From Stomoxys calcitrans (Eukaryota > Arthropoda > Insecta > Diptera > Muscidae), in NCBI RefSeq assembly GCF_963082655.1, contig NC_081552.1:72358707-72422706 (forward strand): a stretch of DNA of 64,000 nt, in the 5' to 3' direction. This document shows, in pieces, positions 10,554 to 22,074 of the stretch. The notes below the pieces were generated by a model. The model saw only the letters and a program-made list of their open reading frames with translations, did not search any database and was not told the origin of the DNA. A program made the translations under genes and the position numbers. How positions within the stretch are numbered: position 1 is the stretch's first letter; every line of letters begins with the position of its first letter.

Positions 10554-13147
10554 TGCTAATGAGTGCTGATCCGAGTTCTTTCGTAGGTATACGAACTGGT
10601 CATTGCAACGTCAGGTCTTTGACGTCGTACTGGATTCAAGGGAGGCGGTATTCTGCCGGCTTTTTGATTTTGAGAAGGTATATGCGAGTGTAGAGCACAT
10701 TTAGTATCAATGCTTTGCATTAGCATGGAAAGGCACACATTTATGTATGAATGAACACTATAATGGAGAATTTTGTTTTTCAAATAGGGAAACTCTTACC
10801 CCCCATCTCTGTCCTTTTGAAATATTTATAAATAGGCAAAGTACACATGTAAGGACAATTAATGGTTGAACATCCACTGTACCCTGCGCCTCTATTCTGA
10901 CCGTGAAAAATGTGCGGTTTGATTCAGAACTTCTTCCTAATTCTGCTTAACCATGCCCGCGTATCCTTTCTTTACCGTTTGTCCGTTGTACCATCAATAA
11001 ATACCGCCCAGATATGGGTCATGGCTAAAACCAAAACCTATTTACAAATCCATTTTCGACTTGAGTTTTTGAGCCCCTGTGATAGGGTGGGGCGATTAAT
11101 ATGGCAGGAAAAAATCTTTATGGACGTTTAACGTTTCTGATCTTGAGCTTGTACTGAGCAAGAAAGTCCAGGAGACCATATGTCTACGGTGAAAATTGAG
11201 CTTCCAGATTTTGACTTTCTTTTTTCCAGACTTTTGTCACTATTTTTGTGGATATTTTGGGATTTTCGATCCAATACTAAGACAAAACTTGTAGCCAAGA
11301 CAATAGCTAAGAGCTCCCTAGTACATCGCAAAATCACTGGAACGCTCCTCTAGGCAGTTTTGAACTTGTGAAAGTGCAAATATTTATTAAAAATATTGAT
11401 AAAGCACTATTTTCAGTTGTTCATAGGTGCAAAAACATAAAAATGTTCTATATCTCAATTTAATTCTATTGGTTGGAAATCCTAGTATGCTTGTGACCTC
11501 CAAAATCACACCGATATATGGCAGATATATGTCCACACGGAAACATAACCCCCCTTTATGTCAATACCCGAAATGACTTCTTAAGCGCCCCTGAACTAGT
11601 GAACTTGCCAGTTTTTTTTTAACTTCATTAAGTTAATGAACACTCCCCAAGGATATGGTAGGGAAAAATATCCAAAAGATTTAAGACACAAACATGAAAC
11701 CATGTTCATAGTAAAGGCAAATGCTTCGGTTAAAATCAAAAGACTTAAGACACAAACTCTAAATAGCGTCCATAAAGACAAAAGCTTTAAGCCAAATGAA
11801 GATTTCTAGATTTCTCAAAAACTCTATTCTTTTCATAGAGACAAACTTCTTACTAAACCAATTGAAATTTTGCAAATAAAAGAAATGTCTTATTTAAAAT
11901 GATCCCATTTCCCCTCCCAAATCCTCGTAATGTTACCTCTTTAAGATGGTCTATTGCTTGTAGAGAATGTACATTCCTTTTATTCAAATTGCTCCAATTC
12001 CTTTTGTTTGCCTGTCTATGCGTGTGTGTATGTGGTTGTTTAAGTGTGTTAAATAGCATTCTTAAATAGCCCAAAAACTTGTCTGAAAGAGTAAAAGTAA
12101 AGCGATTGCATTTTCATAACAACTTCAATCGAAATGTTCGATAAGTAATTGTATGTGAAAGTTGTTTATGGATTGTCAACAGTATTTTTTTTTTTGTTTT
12201 TTTTTTAAGGAGGCAAGAAAGCATTCTTTTGACTTTGGCAGTCTGTCGGTCTGCATGTCTGTCCATTCATTTGGCCATCGATCTCTTTGCGTTTGGGTTT
12301 TTTTTTTTTTTTTTTTTTGCAAATACTTGTCTGGCTTTGTTTCCCTCTGGAGGCCATTTGACTGGCCATCCATATGTCGGCATGTTAAGAATAGCTGATG
12401 TTTAAACATTAACTACTTTCATTATTTTCGTTAGCATTTCATTGAGGCTTTAAACCATTTTACATTTTTTTTCGTTGTTTTTGTTATGCTGCTTCATGCC
12501 ATGGCTGGTTGCCGTTGTCTTGTTGTGCGATCAAAGTTAGCAGCAGTTCATGAGTTATGCCTTTAAGGCCAACACCGGCATTCGGCGGCAACGATGGCCG
12601 CGTTATAATCGTCTGTCAACGGTGTCGTTTTGAGAATTTTAACAATGTCTCGCCGCCAAAAAAAAAAAAAAACAAAAAAAAAAACGTTACAGCAACATCA
12701 ACATCAAGTCACTAAACAAAACGGCGAAAATAAATGGGCAAAGAAATTTCTTAGCCAAAAAACCCCCGCTTTTTCAGTGCAAGAATTTAGAGCAGATTCC
12801 TATCGCTACTCACTCTCCGTCCATTGGAGGAGTTGTACAGCGTCATTGGAGAACATTCACCACACTGGGCCAGACTAAGCGCTTTGGCTATTTGGCTCCC
12901 CAAGAGCTTAAAGGCTTTACAGTTTTCAGTTGTGATAAAGAACGAAGAAACGGCACTCTTATTTACGACTGTTGTTGTGTGTTTTCTTTTTGCACGTTTG
13001 GTTGTTGGTAAGGAGCAAATGACTTTGAAATTTTAGAACTTATTTGAAAACAGAGTTGCCGGTTTGATGTTTTCCCTAAGATTGAATCCAGAACAAATTT
13101 GGAGTAATAAAATAAACCGAATGCAAATAAAATAAAGTTATATAAAA
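10554..13147. other. Host-like intergenic DNA
   Basis: Mostly single-copy-looking sequence with long T runs (12184-12208, 12299-12318) and A runs (12658-12684). No exon, RNA gene or TE terminus could be supported. The 62-82 residue frames here are low complexity or lack motifs. Confidence 0.4.
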
Positions 13148-14106
13148 CCAGTAAGGAAGGGCAGAAGTCGGGCAGAGCCGACTCTTTAATACCCTACACC
13201 ACTGAGTCTTCGTAATACATTTAATATATTGCACTTATATCCAAATATAGTCAGACTTTAATTTTGCATACCTATTGAAATATCGAATAGGACCTCGTAC
13301 GATTTTCGGATCGGATCAAATTGTAGCTACTATTGCTTTAAAAGGGCATATCGGATGAAAGATATATATATATGGGAGCTATATATAAATCTGATCCGAT
13401 TCTGATGAAATTTTGCACACATATTGGGACGTCACAAAACGCACTTTGTGCCAAATGTGGTAAAGATCGGACCAAAATTGTACCTTCTACAGCCTATATT
13501 GGTCAAATCGGATGAAAGTTATATATGGGAGCTATATCTAAATCCGATGCGATTTAGATGAAATTTAGCACACGTATTAAGACGTTACACTAAACATTTC
13601 GTGCTAAATTTGCTAAAGATTGTGGCTCCTACAGCTTTAAAAGGGCATATCGGATGAAAGATATATATGGAAGCTATATCTAAAACTGGACCGATTTCAT
13701 TGAAATTTTGCACACATATTGGGACGTTACTTCGTGCCAAATTTAGTAAAGATCAGACCAAAATTGTGGCTCCTACAGCTTTAAAAGGGCAAATCGGATG
13801 AAATATATATACGGGAGCTATATCTAAATCTGGACCCATTTTTTTCAAAATCAGTAGCGTTTGTCCTTGAAGACAAGAAAGAGACTTATGCAAAATTTTG
13901 TGAAAATCGGACAACAAATGCGACCTATATCTTGATTACAAGAATACATGGACAGACAGACAGACGGACATAGCTAAATCGAATCAGGAAGTGATTCTAA
14001 GCCGATCCGTATACTTATCAATGGGTCTAGCTCTTCTCCTTCTTAGCGTTGCAAACAAATGCACAAATCTATAATACCCTGTACCACAGTGGTGGTGTAG
14101 GGTATA
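13148..14106 (-). repeat. Helentron/DINE-1-like family C, complete
   Basis: The hairpin end AGTCGGGCAGAGCCGACT (13166-13183) is followed by 'aataccctacaccac'. The far end is 'gtggtggtgtagggtatat', the inverted counterpart. The GTCY block ('gacagacagacagacggac') is at about 13951-13969. Internal ~150-bp units carry 'gggagctatatctaaatc'. It abuts the next copy without a spacer. Confidence 0.7.
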
Positions 14107-14602
14107 TCAAGTAAAAAGACGTTAAGTTCGGCCGGGCCGAACTCTGGATACCCACCACCTCGGGTATATACGTAAACCACCTTCCATCAAAATCCGGTGA
14201 AAAATGCATACCTTATGCCCCAAAGCAGCTATATCGAAATATGTTCCGATTTGGACCAAATACTAATAAGTACACGTCATTGTTCAATTGTGTATAACAA
14301 AATATTGATCTTTTATTTAAAAATAAACCTATCTGAACCATCAACGACACGGATGTCGAAAAGCCTAACATAAGGCACTGTGTCAAATTTCAGTGAAATC
14401 GGATTATAAATGCGCCTTTTTCGGGGCCAAGACTGTAAATCGAGTTATCGGTCTATACTGATTTGGGCCAAGTTTCAGAAAAGTGTCGAAGAGCCTAACA
14501 CAACTCACTGTTCCAAATTTCGGCGAACTCGGACAATAAATGCACCTTTCATGGCCCCATACCCTTACGTCGAGAGATCGGTCTATATGGCAGCTAGGGA
14601 CG
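14107..14602 (-). repeat. Helentron/DINE-1-like family A, truncated
   Basis: It begins 'caagtaaaaagacgttaag' with the hairpin GTTCGGCCGGGCCGAAC at 14125-14141, then 'ggatacccaccacc'. The body is lost after about 14600 ('atggcagctaggg'). Confidence 0.7.
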
Positions 14603-14869
14603 AAGCTGGGGCGGTGGAGCCCGAGGACCAAGGACTAATTTTAAGCGAAAAACTATTTAAAGACAACCTAAACTCCCAATTATCTTTTGTAACCAAAATT
14701 TACATTTTGCATAAACATTTTTAAAGTCGTTTTTTTATGCTAATCAATCCCAAACAACATTTTTCTTAAATTTTTTCTATAGACAAATTTCAATAAATAT
14801 TTTATAAGGCAAAATTTTAACCCATTACGCCTGACCCTCGATTCCATTGTATGATTTTGATGAAAGTTT

Positions 14870-16300
14870 ATCTTCTCTATATATAAAAGTGACGCTAGAG
14901 TCATAAATTTTGGCACGAATGAGGTTCTTTGGTCGTAGGTGCGCCATAAGATGGGGTTTTGTGATATTCGTACGTTTAGGTACTAAAAAGTCACCATTTA
15001 GGTACTAAATGGTGACTTTATATGATTTGGTGACAAAAATTTCCCAAAATATTGGGTTGCCCAAAAAGTAATTGCGGATTTTTCATATAGTCGGCGTTGA
15101 CAAATTTTTTCACAGCTTGTGACTCTGTAATTGGATTCTTTCTTCTGTCAGTTATCAGCTGTTACTTTTGGCTTGCTTTAGAAAAAAAGTGTAAAAAAAG
15201 TATATTTGATTAAAGTTCATTCTAAGTTTTATTAAAAATGCATTTACTTTCTTTTAAAACATCTGCAATTACTTTTTGGGCAACCCAATAGTTGCGGAAA
15301 GAATGGTACGTTCAGTACTGCAATCGATACTTTCTGCTACCTTGTTTGTTAATTGAGCTAGAGCTTTGAATTTTGGGTACACTTTGGTAACCTAAATTGG
15401 GATGCCAAAAGAGTTGTTGGACATTAAGAAAGAAAAACGTACCAGAAAAGGTTCGAAATAGGTTCGTTTGCATAGGGCAAACGGGTAGAGCGAGAACTTC
15501 GAAATTTGGCTTAAATGATTGTTGTTGCGAAATAAAGGGGGTATAATATGAAAAATAGTAATGGAAACGGAAGAATCATTCGTACAGTACTGTATTTGGT
15601 ACCATTTCACGCTTTTGAACGGAAAAGGGTAAAATTAAAAAATTTGCCAAAAATGATCGATGTCTTGATAAAAAATGCGATAAGTTGTACCTAATACGAA
15701 ATGTTGAAATCGTACAAGGAGTGGAATAAAAAGATCTTAACTGCTGTAAGTGGAGAGATTGAGAGACAGATGTGAAATTTGGGATAAAGGCACATCTTGA
15801 CAGTATGTTGTTGATATTCGCACATTTTGGTACTAAAACGTACAATGTGGCAACTTCTTTACGGATTGAGCTACAGCTGTGAAATTTGGAATACAATTAC
15901 ATCCAGGCACTATGTTCTGAGCTGCTACAAGAATTTTCTGATATTCGTCAATTTTGATACTAAAACGTACAAAATGGTGCTTTATTTGCAGACTGAGCCA
16001 CATCTGTGAAATTAGGGATACAGGTACATATTGGCAGTATGTAACGGATGACTAGAAGATTGTTCTGAAATTTTTACATTTAGGTACTAAAACGTACAAA
16101 ATGCTACTTTATTCACGGATTGAGATAAATATCTCAAAATTGCGATACAGTTACACCTTGACAGTATTTATCGGCCGAATAGAGTTTTTTTTTTTTTTAA
16201 TTCGTACATTTAGGCACTACAACTTTTAAAATTTCTTTCTTTGCGGATAAAGCTAAAGCTATTAAAATTGCGACACAGTTACACCATTCATATTGACGTA
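14870..16300 (+). repeat. Dispersed repeat with ~125-bp degenerate tandem units
   Basis: It starts 'tctctatatataaaagtgac' at 14875, like the 5' end of the Helitron-like family at 22102. Units marked by 'ggtactaaaacgtacaa' recur at about 15829, 15953, 16079 and 16210 (spacing 124-131 bp), with older copies near 14970-15000. A mariner MITE interrupts it. No 3' terminus was identified. Confidence 0.5.
15052..15288. mobile_element. Mariner deletion derivative (MITE), 237 bp
   Basis: The termini TTGGGTTGCCCAAAAAGTAA (15052) and its inverse (to 15288) are flanked by TA (15050-15051 and 15289-15290). The left ~135 bp matches the transposase-5' side and the right ~100 bp the 3' side of the 1.29-kb mariner at 49235-50526. 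The join is near 'aaaaaaagtatatttgatt' (about 15194-15212). The transposase frame is gone. Confidence 0.85.
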
Positions 16301-16864
16301 GAAATTTTTTCAAATATTTTGAATTTTGAAAAAGTTTGAAAAAAAAAAATTCTTTTATTTCCTAAACCCCTACACAAAAAAAGCATTTTTTTATATTTTA
16401 TGACCATTTAGCGAAGATAGCGAAGATTCTGTCGAAACAAGTAGGATTATTGACATAAAATTACTGTTTTATAGAAACCATCAAATGCAACAAGACATTA
16501 AAAGGGATTCCAGAAATCTCACTCCTAAGAATTTTGAGAAATCTTTTTTGATAGATTTTTGGGATATAAAAAATTTTCGATTTATGGCAAGCCAATTTTC
16601 CCCCAAAACATGGCGGGAAAAATTGTTGTAACAGGTTTCAGTCGTCTACTTTACGCCTATCCAAATTTCATTACGATACCTCTTTTCTAACTCGAGCTAG
16701 AATTTTTCTAAGGCGGCTCTATTCTTGGGTATTTTTCGTTGTTAATGTGAGCCTGGGCGCACGGAGCAGCAGCGAGAGCCGTTGCCGTTGTCTAGCGTTC
16801 GAAGCCTTTAATACAACTTTCAAACGATATGGTCGGGTTGGCACTCCTCAAAATAAAATCCTGG
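16301..16864. other. Intergenic, no gene seen
   Basis: An AT-rich stretch, then 'caggtttcagtcgtctactttacgc' at 16631-16655, which resembles 9559-9583 ('caagtttcattcgtccactttacgc') and marks another shared dispersed repeat. No coding evidence. Confidence 0.35.
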
Positions 16865-17480
16865 CTACGTCCCTGATTTCAGCTATATTCAAATCTGGAC
16901 CGATCTGAGCCAAATTCCAAAAAAATATGTTGAGTGGCCTAACACAACTCACTGTCCAAAATTTCGGCGACATCGGACAATAAATGCGCCTTTTATGGGC
17001 CTAGAACCTTAAATCGAGAGATCGGTCTATATGGCAGCTATATATTTAAATCTGGACCGATCTGAGCCAAATTGAAGAAGAATGTCGAAGGACTTAACGC
17101 AACTCACTGTCCCAAATTTCAGCAAAATCGGATAATAAATGTGGCTTTTATGGGCCTAAGACCCTAAATCGGCGGATCGGTCTATATGGGGGCTATATCA
17201 AGACATAGTCCGATATAGCCCATCTTCGAACTTAACCTGCTTATGGACAAAAAAAAAAAGAATCTGTACAAAATTTCAGCTCAATATCTCTATTTTTAAA
17301 GACTGTAGCGTGATTTCAACAGACAGACGGACAGACGGACGGACATGTCCAGATCGTCTTCGATTTTTACGCTGATCAAGAAAATATATACTTTATAGGG
17401 TCGAAAATGGATATTTCGATGTGTTGCAAACGGAATGAAAAAATAAATATATCCCCATCTTTCGTTGGTGGGTATAATAA
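16865..17480 (-). repeat. Helentron/DINE-1-like family A, hairpin end missing
   Basis: Units 'gagagatcggtctatatggc' recur about every 150 bp. The GTCY block ('cagacagacggacagacgg') is at about 17321-17339 and the 5' terminus 'gttggtgggtataa' at the right edge. It is the first of five consecutive same-strand copies up to 20275. Confidence 0.65.
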
Positions 17481-17499
17481 ATGCAATTAAATAAAATAA

Positions 17500-18020
17500 G
17501 TAAAGTTCGGCCGGGCCGTATCTTGGGTACCCACCACCATGGATGTACCCTTATTAACTGAGTTTGTATTTGAATTATTTTGGCTTCAAGAAGTCATCGG
17601 TATACCGGCACTTAGAGGGCCTACGTCACCATATAGGCCGGATAAAACTTGGCACTGATTTTATAAATCATGAGATAAGTTTTTTGCCCAAATTTCAGCC
17701 GAATCATGTGAAAATTTCGACTTCGGAGACTTCGGCTCAAGAAGTCAAACCCGGTAATCGGTTTATATGGGGGCTATATCTGTTTATAGATCGATTTGGA
17801 TCATACTTGGCATGGATGTTGAAAGTCGTAACTCAAGTCTTTGTTCCAAATTTTAACCAAATCGGATGAAAATTGAGTCTGGGATCGGTTAATATGGGAG
17901 CTATATCCAGATCTGAACTGATATGGCCCATTTGCAATCCCCAACGACCTACATTAATCTGTGCAAAATTTCAAGTGGCTAGCTTTACGCGTTCCTTGTA
18001 AGGCATCTCTTTATAAGTAA
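17500..18020 (-). repeat. Helentron/DINE-1-like A/B mosaic, truncated
   Basis: The hairpin end 'agttcggccgggccgta' (17502-17518) is followed by a family A-like 'tacccaccaccatgg', but the body units ('ggctcaagaagtcaaacccg') are family B. It is cut directly by the next copy. Confidence 0.6.
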
Positions 18021-19586
18021 ACAAGTAAAAGCCCGCTAAGTTCGGCCGGACCGAATCTTATATACCCTCCACCATGGAGCGCATTTGTCGACTTCTTTTC
18101 CCGGCATCTCTTCTTAGGCAAAAAAGGATATTGGAAAAGAGTTGCTCTGCTATTAAAACGATATCAAGATATGGTCCGGTTCGGACCACAATTAAATTAT
18201 ATGTTGGAGACATGTGTAAAATTTCAGCCAATTCGTATAAGAATTGCGCCCATTGGGGCTCACGAAGTAAAATAGAGAGAACGATTTATATGGGATCTGT
18301 ATCGGGCTATAGACCGATTCAGACCATAATAAACACGTTTGTTGATGGTCATGAGAGGATCCATCGTACAAAATTGCAGGCATATCGGATAATAATTGCG
18401 ACCTTTAGGGGTCAAGAAGTCAAGATCCCAGATCGGTTTATATGGCAGCTATATCAGGTTATGAACCGATTTGAACCTTATTTGACACAGTTGTTGAAAG
18501 TAAAAATAAAATACGTCATGCAAAATTTCAGCCAAATCGGATAGGAATTGCGCCCTCTAGAAGCTCAAGAAGTCAAATCCCCAGATCTGTTTATATGACA
18601 GCTATATCAGGTTATGAACCGATTTCAACCATACTTGGCACAGTTGTTGGATATCATAACAAAATACTTCGTGCAAAAATTCATTCAAATCGGATAAGAA
18701 TTGTGCCCTCTAGAGGCTCAAGAAGTCAAAACCCAAGATCGGTTTATATGGCAGCTATATCAGGTTATAAACCGATTTGAACCATACTTGGCACAGTTAT
18801 TGGGTATCATAACAAAACACGTCGTGCGAAATTCCATTCCAATCGGATAAGAATTGTGCCCTCTAGAGGCTTAAAAAGTCAAGACCCAAGATCGGTTTAT
18901 ATGGCAGCTATATCAGGTTATGGACCGATTTAAACCATACTTGGCACAGTTATTGGGTATCATAACAAAATACGTCGTGCAAAATTTCATTTCAATCGGA
19001 TAAGAATTGCGCACGCTAGAGGCTCAAGAAGTCAAGACCCAAGATCGGTTTATATGGCAGCTATATCAGGTTATGAACCGATTTGAACCATACTTGGCAC
19101 AGTTGTTTGATATTATAACAGAACACATCATGCAAAACTTCATTCTGATCGGATAAGAATTGCGCCCTCTAGAGGCTCAAGAAGTCAAGATCCAAGATCG
19201 GTTTATATGGCAGCTATATCAAAACATGGACCGATATGGCCCATTTACAATACCAACCGACCTACACTAATAAGAAGTGTTTGTGCAAAATTTCAAGCGG
19301 CTAGCTTTACTCCTTCGGAAGTTAGCGTGCTTTCGACAGACAGACGGACGGACGGACGGACGGACGGACGGACGGACGGACGGACGGACGGACGGACGGA
19401 CGGACGGACGGACGGACGGACGGACGGACGGACGGACAGACGGACGGACATTGCTAGATCGACATAAAATGTCACGACGATCAAGAATATATATACTTTA
19501 TGGGGTCTCAGACGAATATTTCGAGTAGTTACAAACAGAATGACGAAATTAGTATACCCCCCATCTTATGGTGGAGGGTATAAAAA
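18021..19586 (-). repeat. Helentron/DINE-1-like family B, complete
   Basis: The best-preserved B copy. Hairpin TTCGGCCGGACCGAA (18041-18055), then 'tataccctccaccatgg', then body units 153-154 bp apart ('accgattt' anchors near 18464, 18618, 18771, 18924, 19077). Next come an expanded GGAC microsatellite and the inverted end 'atggtggagggtata'. Open frames through it are by-products of repeat composition. Confidence 0.75.
19336..19452 (+). repeat. (GGAC)n microsatellite, ~28 units
   Basis: A nearly pure tetranucleotide run with one A interruption near 19439. It sits where other copies have only 3-6 GTCY units. It gives artefactual open frames on both strands. Confidence 0.95.
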
Positions 19587-19924
19587 CTGATAAAGGATAA
19601 GAATTGCTATGCTATTTGAGCTATATCAGGTTATAGGTTATAGAATCCAGGCCATACTTGGTTTAGAGGTAGGAGATTGTATTAGATGCCATTGTGCAAA
19701 ATTTCAGAACTACTACTATCAGGTTTTGACCAGCCAGGTCATTGGGCAAGTCATCGTCCTAAGTTTCAATCAAAATTGAAAATAGTTGGACCCATATGGC
19801 CCATTTACAATTCCAAGCTACAAAAATAGAAAGTATTTGTGCCCAATTTCAAGCATAGTTAGCATGCATTCGACAGACAGATAGGCAGATGGACTTGGCT
19901 AGATCAACTTGAAATGTCATAAAA
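19587..19924 (-). repeat. Family B fragment
   Basis: Decayed B text ('gagctatatcaggttatag', 'ggcccatttacaattcc') ends at the GTCY region 'gacagacagataggcagatgg' (19873-19893). Both termini are absent. Confidence 0.5.
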
Positions 19925-20275
19925 ACTTGGTGCCCCAAATTTCAGCAAAATCGGATGATAAATGCTGCTTAATCGGCCTAAGACCTTAAATCGGCAGATC
20001 GGTCCATATGGGGGCTGTATCAATATGTAGTGCGATAAAGTCCGACATAGCCCATCTTCGAAGTTACCTGCCTAGGGGAAAAAATCTAATCAAAGTCTTT
20101 GTTCATTATCTCCATTTTTGAAGACCGTAGCGTGATTTCAACAGACGGACGGACGGACATGTCTATATCATCATAGATTTTTGCAACGACCAAGAAAATG
20201 TATGCTTCATAGGGCCGAAAATGAATATTTAGATGCGTTGCAAACGGTCACCATTCTATGATGATGGGTATGAAA
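19925..20275 (-). repeat. Family A fragment with 5' end
   Basis: It contains 'gcagatcggtccatatgggg' and ends 'tgatgatgggtatgaa', a worn A-type 5' terminus. The hairpin side is lost. Confidence 0.55.
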
Positions 20276-21515
20276 AAAATTTATGAAAAGATAAAATTGA
20301 TAAAAAAAATGAAATGGCAAATTTAAATTAAAGAAATGTAAAACAAATATGATTTTTTTCATTTTTTTGATAGTTGACTCTTTTGTTGTTGCTATCTTGT
20401 GGCATCACTTTTTATAACTGTCTTGTGTTTTCTGCCAGAATGGTCTTACTCCACATTGCAAGCAAACTAACGAATTATTCATAGTTGCTCCTTTTTTATT
20501 TTTGCCAACTTTCGTGTTTGATGATGATGTTTGGGCATGAAATCGATCACGCAATCCCAATGCTATGGATTTTAAGCTGGAGCAGCAGCTACCATTTATT
20601 CTCATCATAAGCAAGCGCTTAGCAGATGTCTGTCTAACTGTCTTGTCTCGCCAATGGTTTGTTAAGGACCATGGGAGTCTAATGGTCAACTAGTGAACCA
20701 ACCATCTATCCATAAAAATGTCTGTCTGTCGGTCGTAAAGTCCACAGGTCTGGGCATTGATTTTTAGATATGTTCGTCGGTCCGCCTGTCTGTCTACCGA
20801 TTCTACTCATGCTGTCTGTTGTAATAAAAATTTTATTTTCTATTTCTTCTCTATATATTATTATATTGTTAAATGTCTTGTTAAACTTTACTCACCTAAG
20901 GCTGGCTATGATTTTTTTCTAAATTTCATTTGCCATTGAGAAAAAAAGGTTTAAGTTTTCGTTCATTTAGTGGACTATCAATTATGAATTTGATTTGTCC
21001 GTTGGGTGTTAGACATTTGGGGGAAAAAAAAAAAACAAAATCAGCTTCAACTATCATTTCAACTCAAACATGTTTGATTGGTCTGGTGTGCCACACTGTT
21101 TTCTTGATGGCGTGTTATTGTAAATGCCTTCCCTGCAGGGTTTCGCCAATTCGTTTCACTGGACTTTGAAATGAGTGCTGATCAAAATGTTTTGTTGTAA
21201 ATGGTTTTGATTTTGTTTCGATTTTTTTTTCTCTTGTTTTGTTTTGAATAGGTTGAGGTTAATCATTTGAACAGTTCTAATTAGGAAGTCATTAAGCCCG
21301 ATTAAGGTGACTTGTAAGAAAATGTGTCTAAAATGATGTTTGAAAGTTGGGAAGGGAAAATGTTCTCACCAAGCTTGGAGAGTGTGTGATGTTAAAACTT
21401 AGCATATGATTCACTCCTTCAGGGTGTCAGTAGAACATGTACCTTGCAATTAACACCTTTGGCGCTCTGCTAGTGCGGCTTATTAGAATTAAGCAACAAC
21501 TGACTTTTCTCATTA
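20276..21515. other. Host-like intergenic DNA
   Basis: No TE terminus, RNA gene or recognisable exon. Short T/A-rich frames only. A small GTCT/GTCGG cluster (20720-20733, 20775-20795) may be a remnant microsatellite. Confidence 0.35.
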
Positions 21516-22065
21516 GGATATATTAGGTTCATAAGAGGGTGCCTACCACCTATCTGCCCAAAGGATTTTCGCCTTCCTTCCGTTCTGTTTACTATTCTAA
21601 AACGCTTAATGCGCTCTCATGTCCAATGCGATTAAATCGGACTGTGTTGCTTTGAAATGCATCGCTTTTATCGACGGTGGGCACCAGACCTTTACTCTCA
21701 AGTCGTTCGCCTCTTCTTTCTTATTCCCCTTGATTCTACTATGACCGGGTACCCAAAGCATACGGGCAGTTCCATACTCAGAAAATACGTAAATGTCCTT
21801 CTTGTACTCCAAAGCCATTCATGACTTTATCATTCATGACTTTATCATTCATGACTTTATCATTTATGACTTTATCAACTTACTATCTTCAAAGATGTTT
21901 AAACTCGATGTCCTTCCATTGACACTGTACCTTCTCACGCAATCCGTGATGGCCAGCACTTCAGCCCCCAAGAACCATATTAGGTCTGGCAGCCGAAAAC
22001 TGGAATACATTTTCAACTGAAATTCGGCAGATATTTCCAAATCTAGAGTTCTCCTCTCCAACATA
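21516..22065 (-). pseudogene. RNase H fragment of a non-LTR retrotransposon
   Basis: On the minus strand, 22064-21864 gives 'EVLAITDCVRR' and 'NIFEDSK', and 21818-21606 gives 'LWVPGHSRIKGN'. These correspond to the Glu, second Asp and His/Gly segments of the RNase H at 3535-4155, so this is a second, more damaged copy of that family. 'FEDSK' stands where 'FTDSK' is expected. The 3' margin 'ttaggttcataagagggtg' resembles that of the first copy. A tandem repeat expansion splits the two pieces. Confidence 0.7.
21826..21888 (+). repeat. 15-bp tandem repeat, ~4 copies
   Basis: The unit 'attcatgactttatc' is repeated with one substitution, inside the RNase H remnant. Confidence 0.9.
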
Positions 22066-22074
22066 GCATTATGG

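Noticed and set aside
19207..19528. Open frames with RTDG or VRPS repeats on both strands
   Set aside because: They are translations of the GGAC microsatellite inside a Helentron-like copy, not proteins.
18021..19586. CRISPR-like or satellite array
   Set aside because: The units are contiguous 153-bp degenerate repeats without unique spacers, inside a dispersed eukaryotic element.
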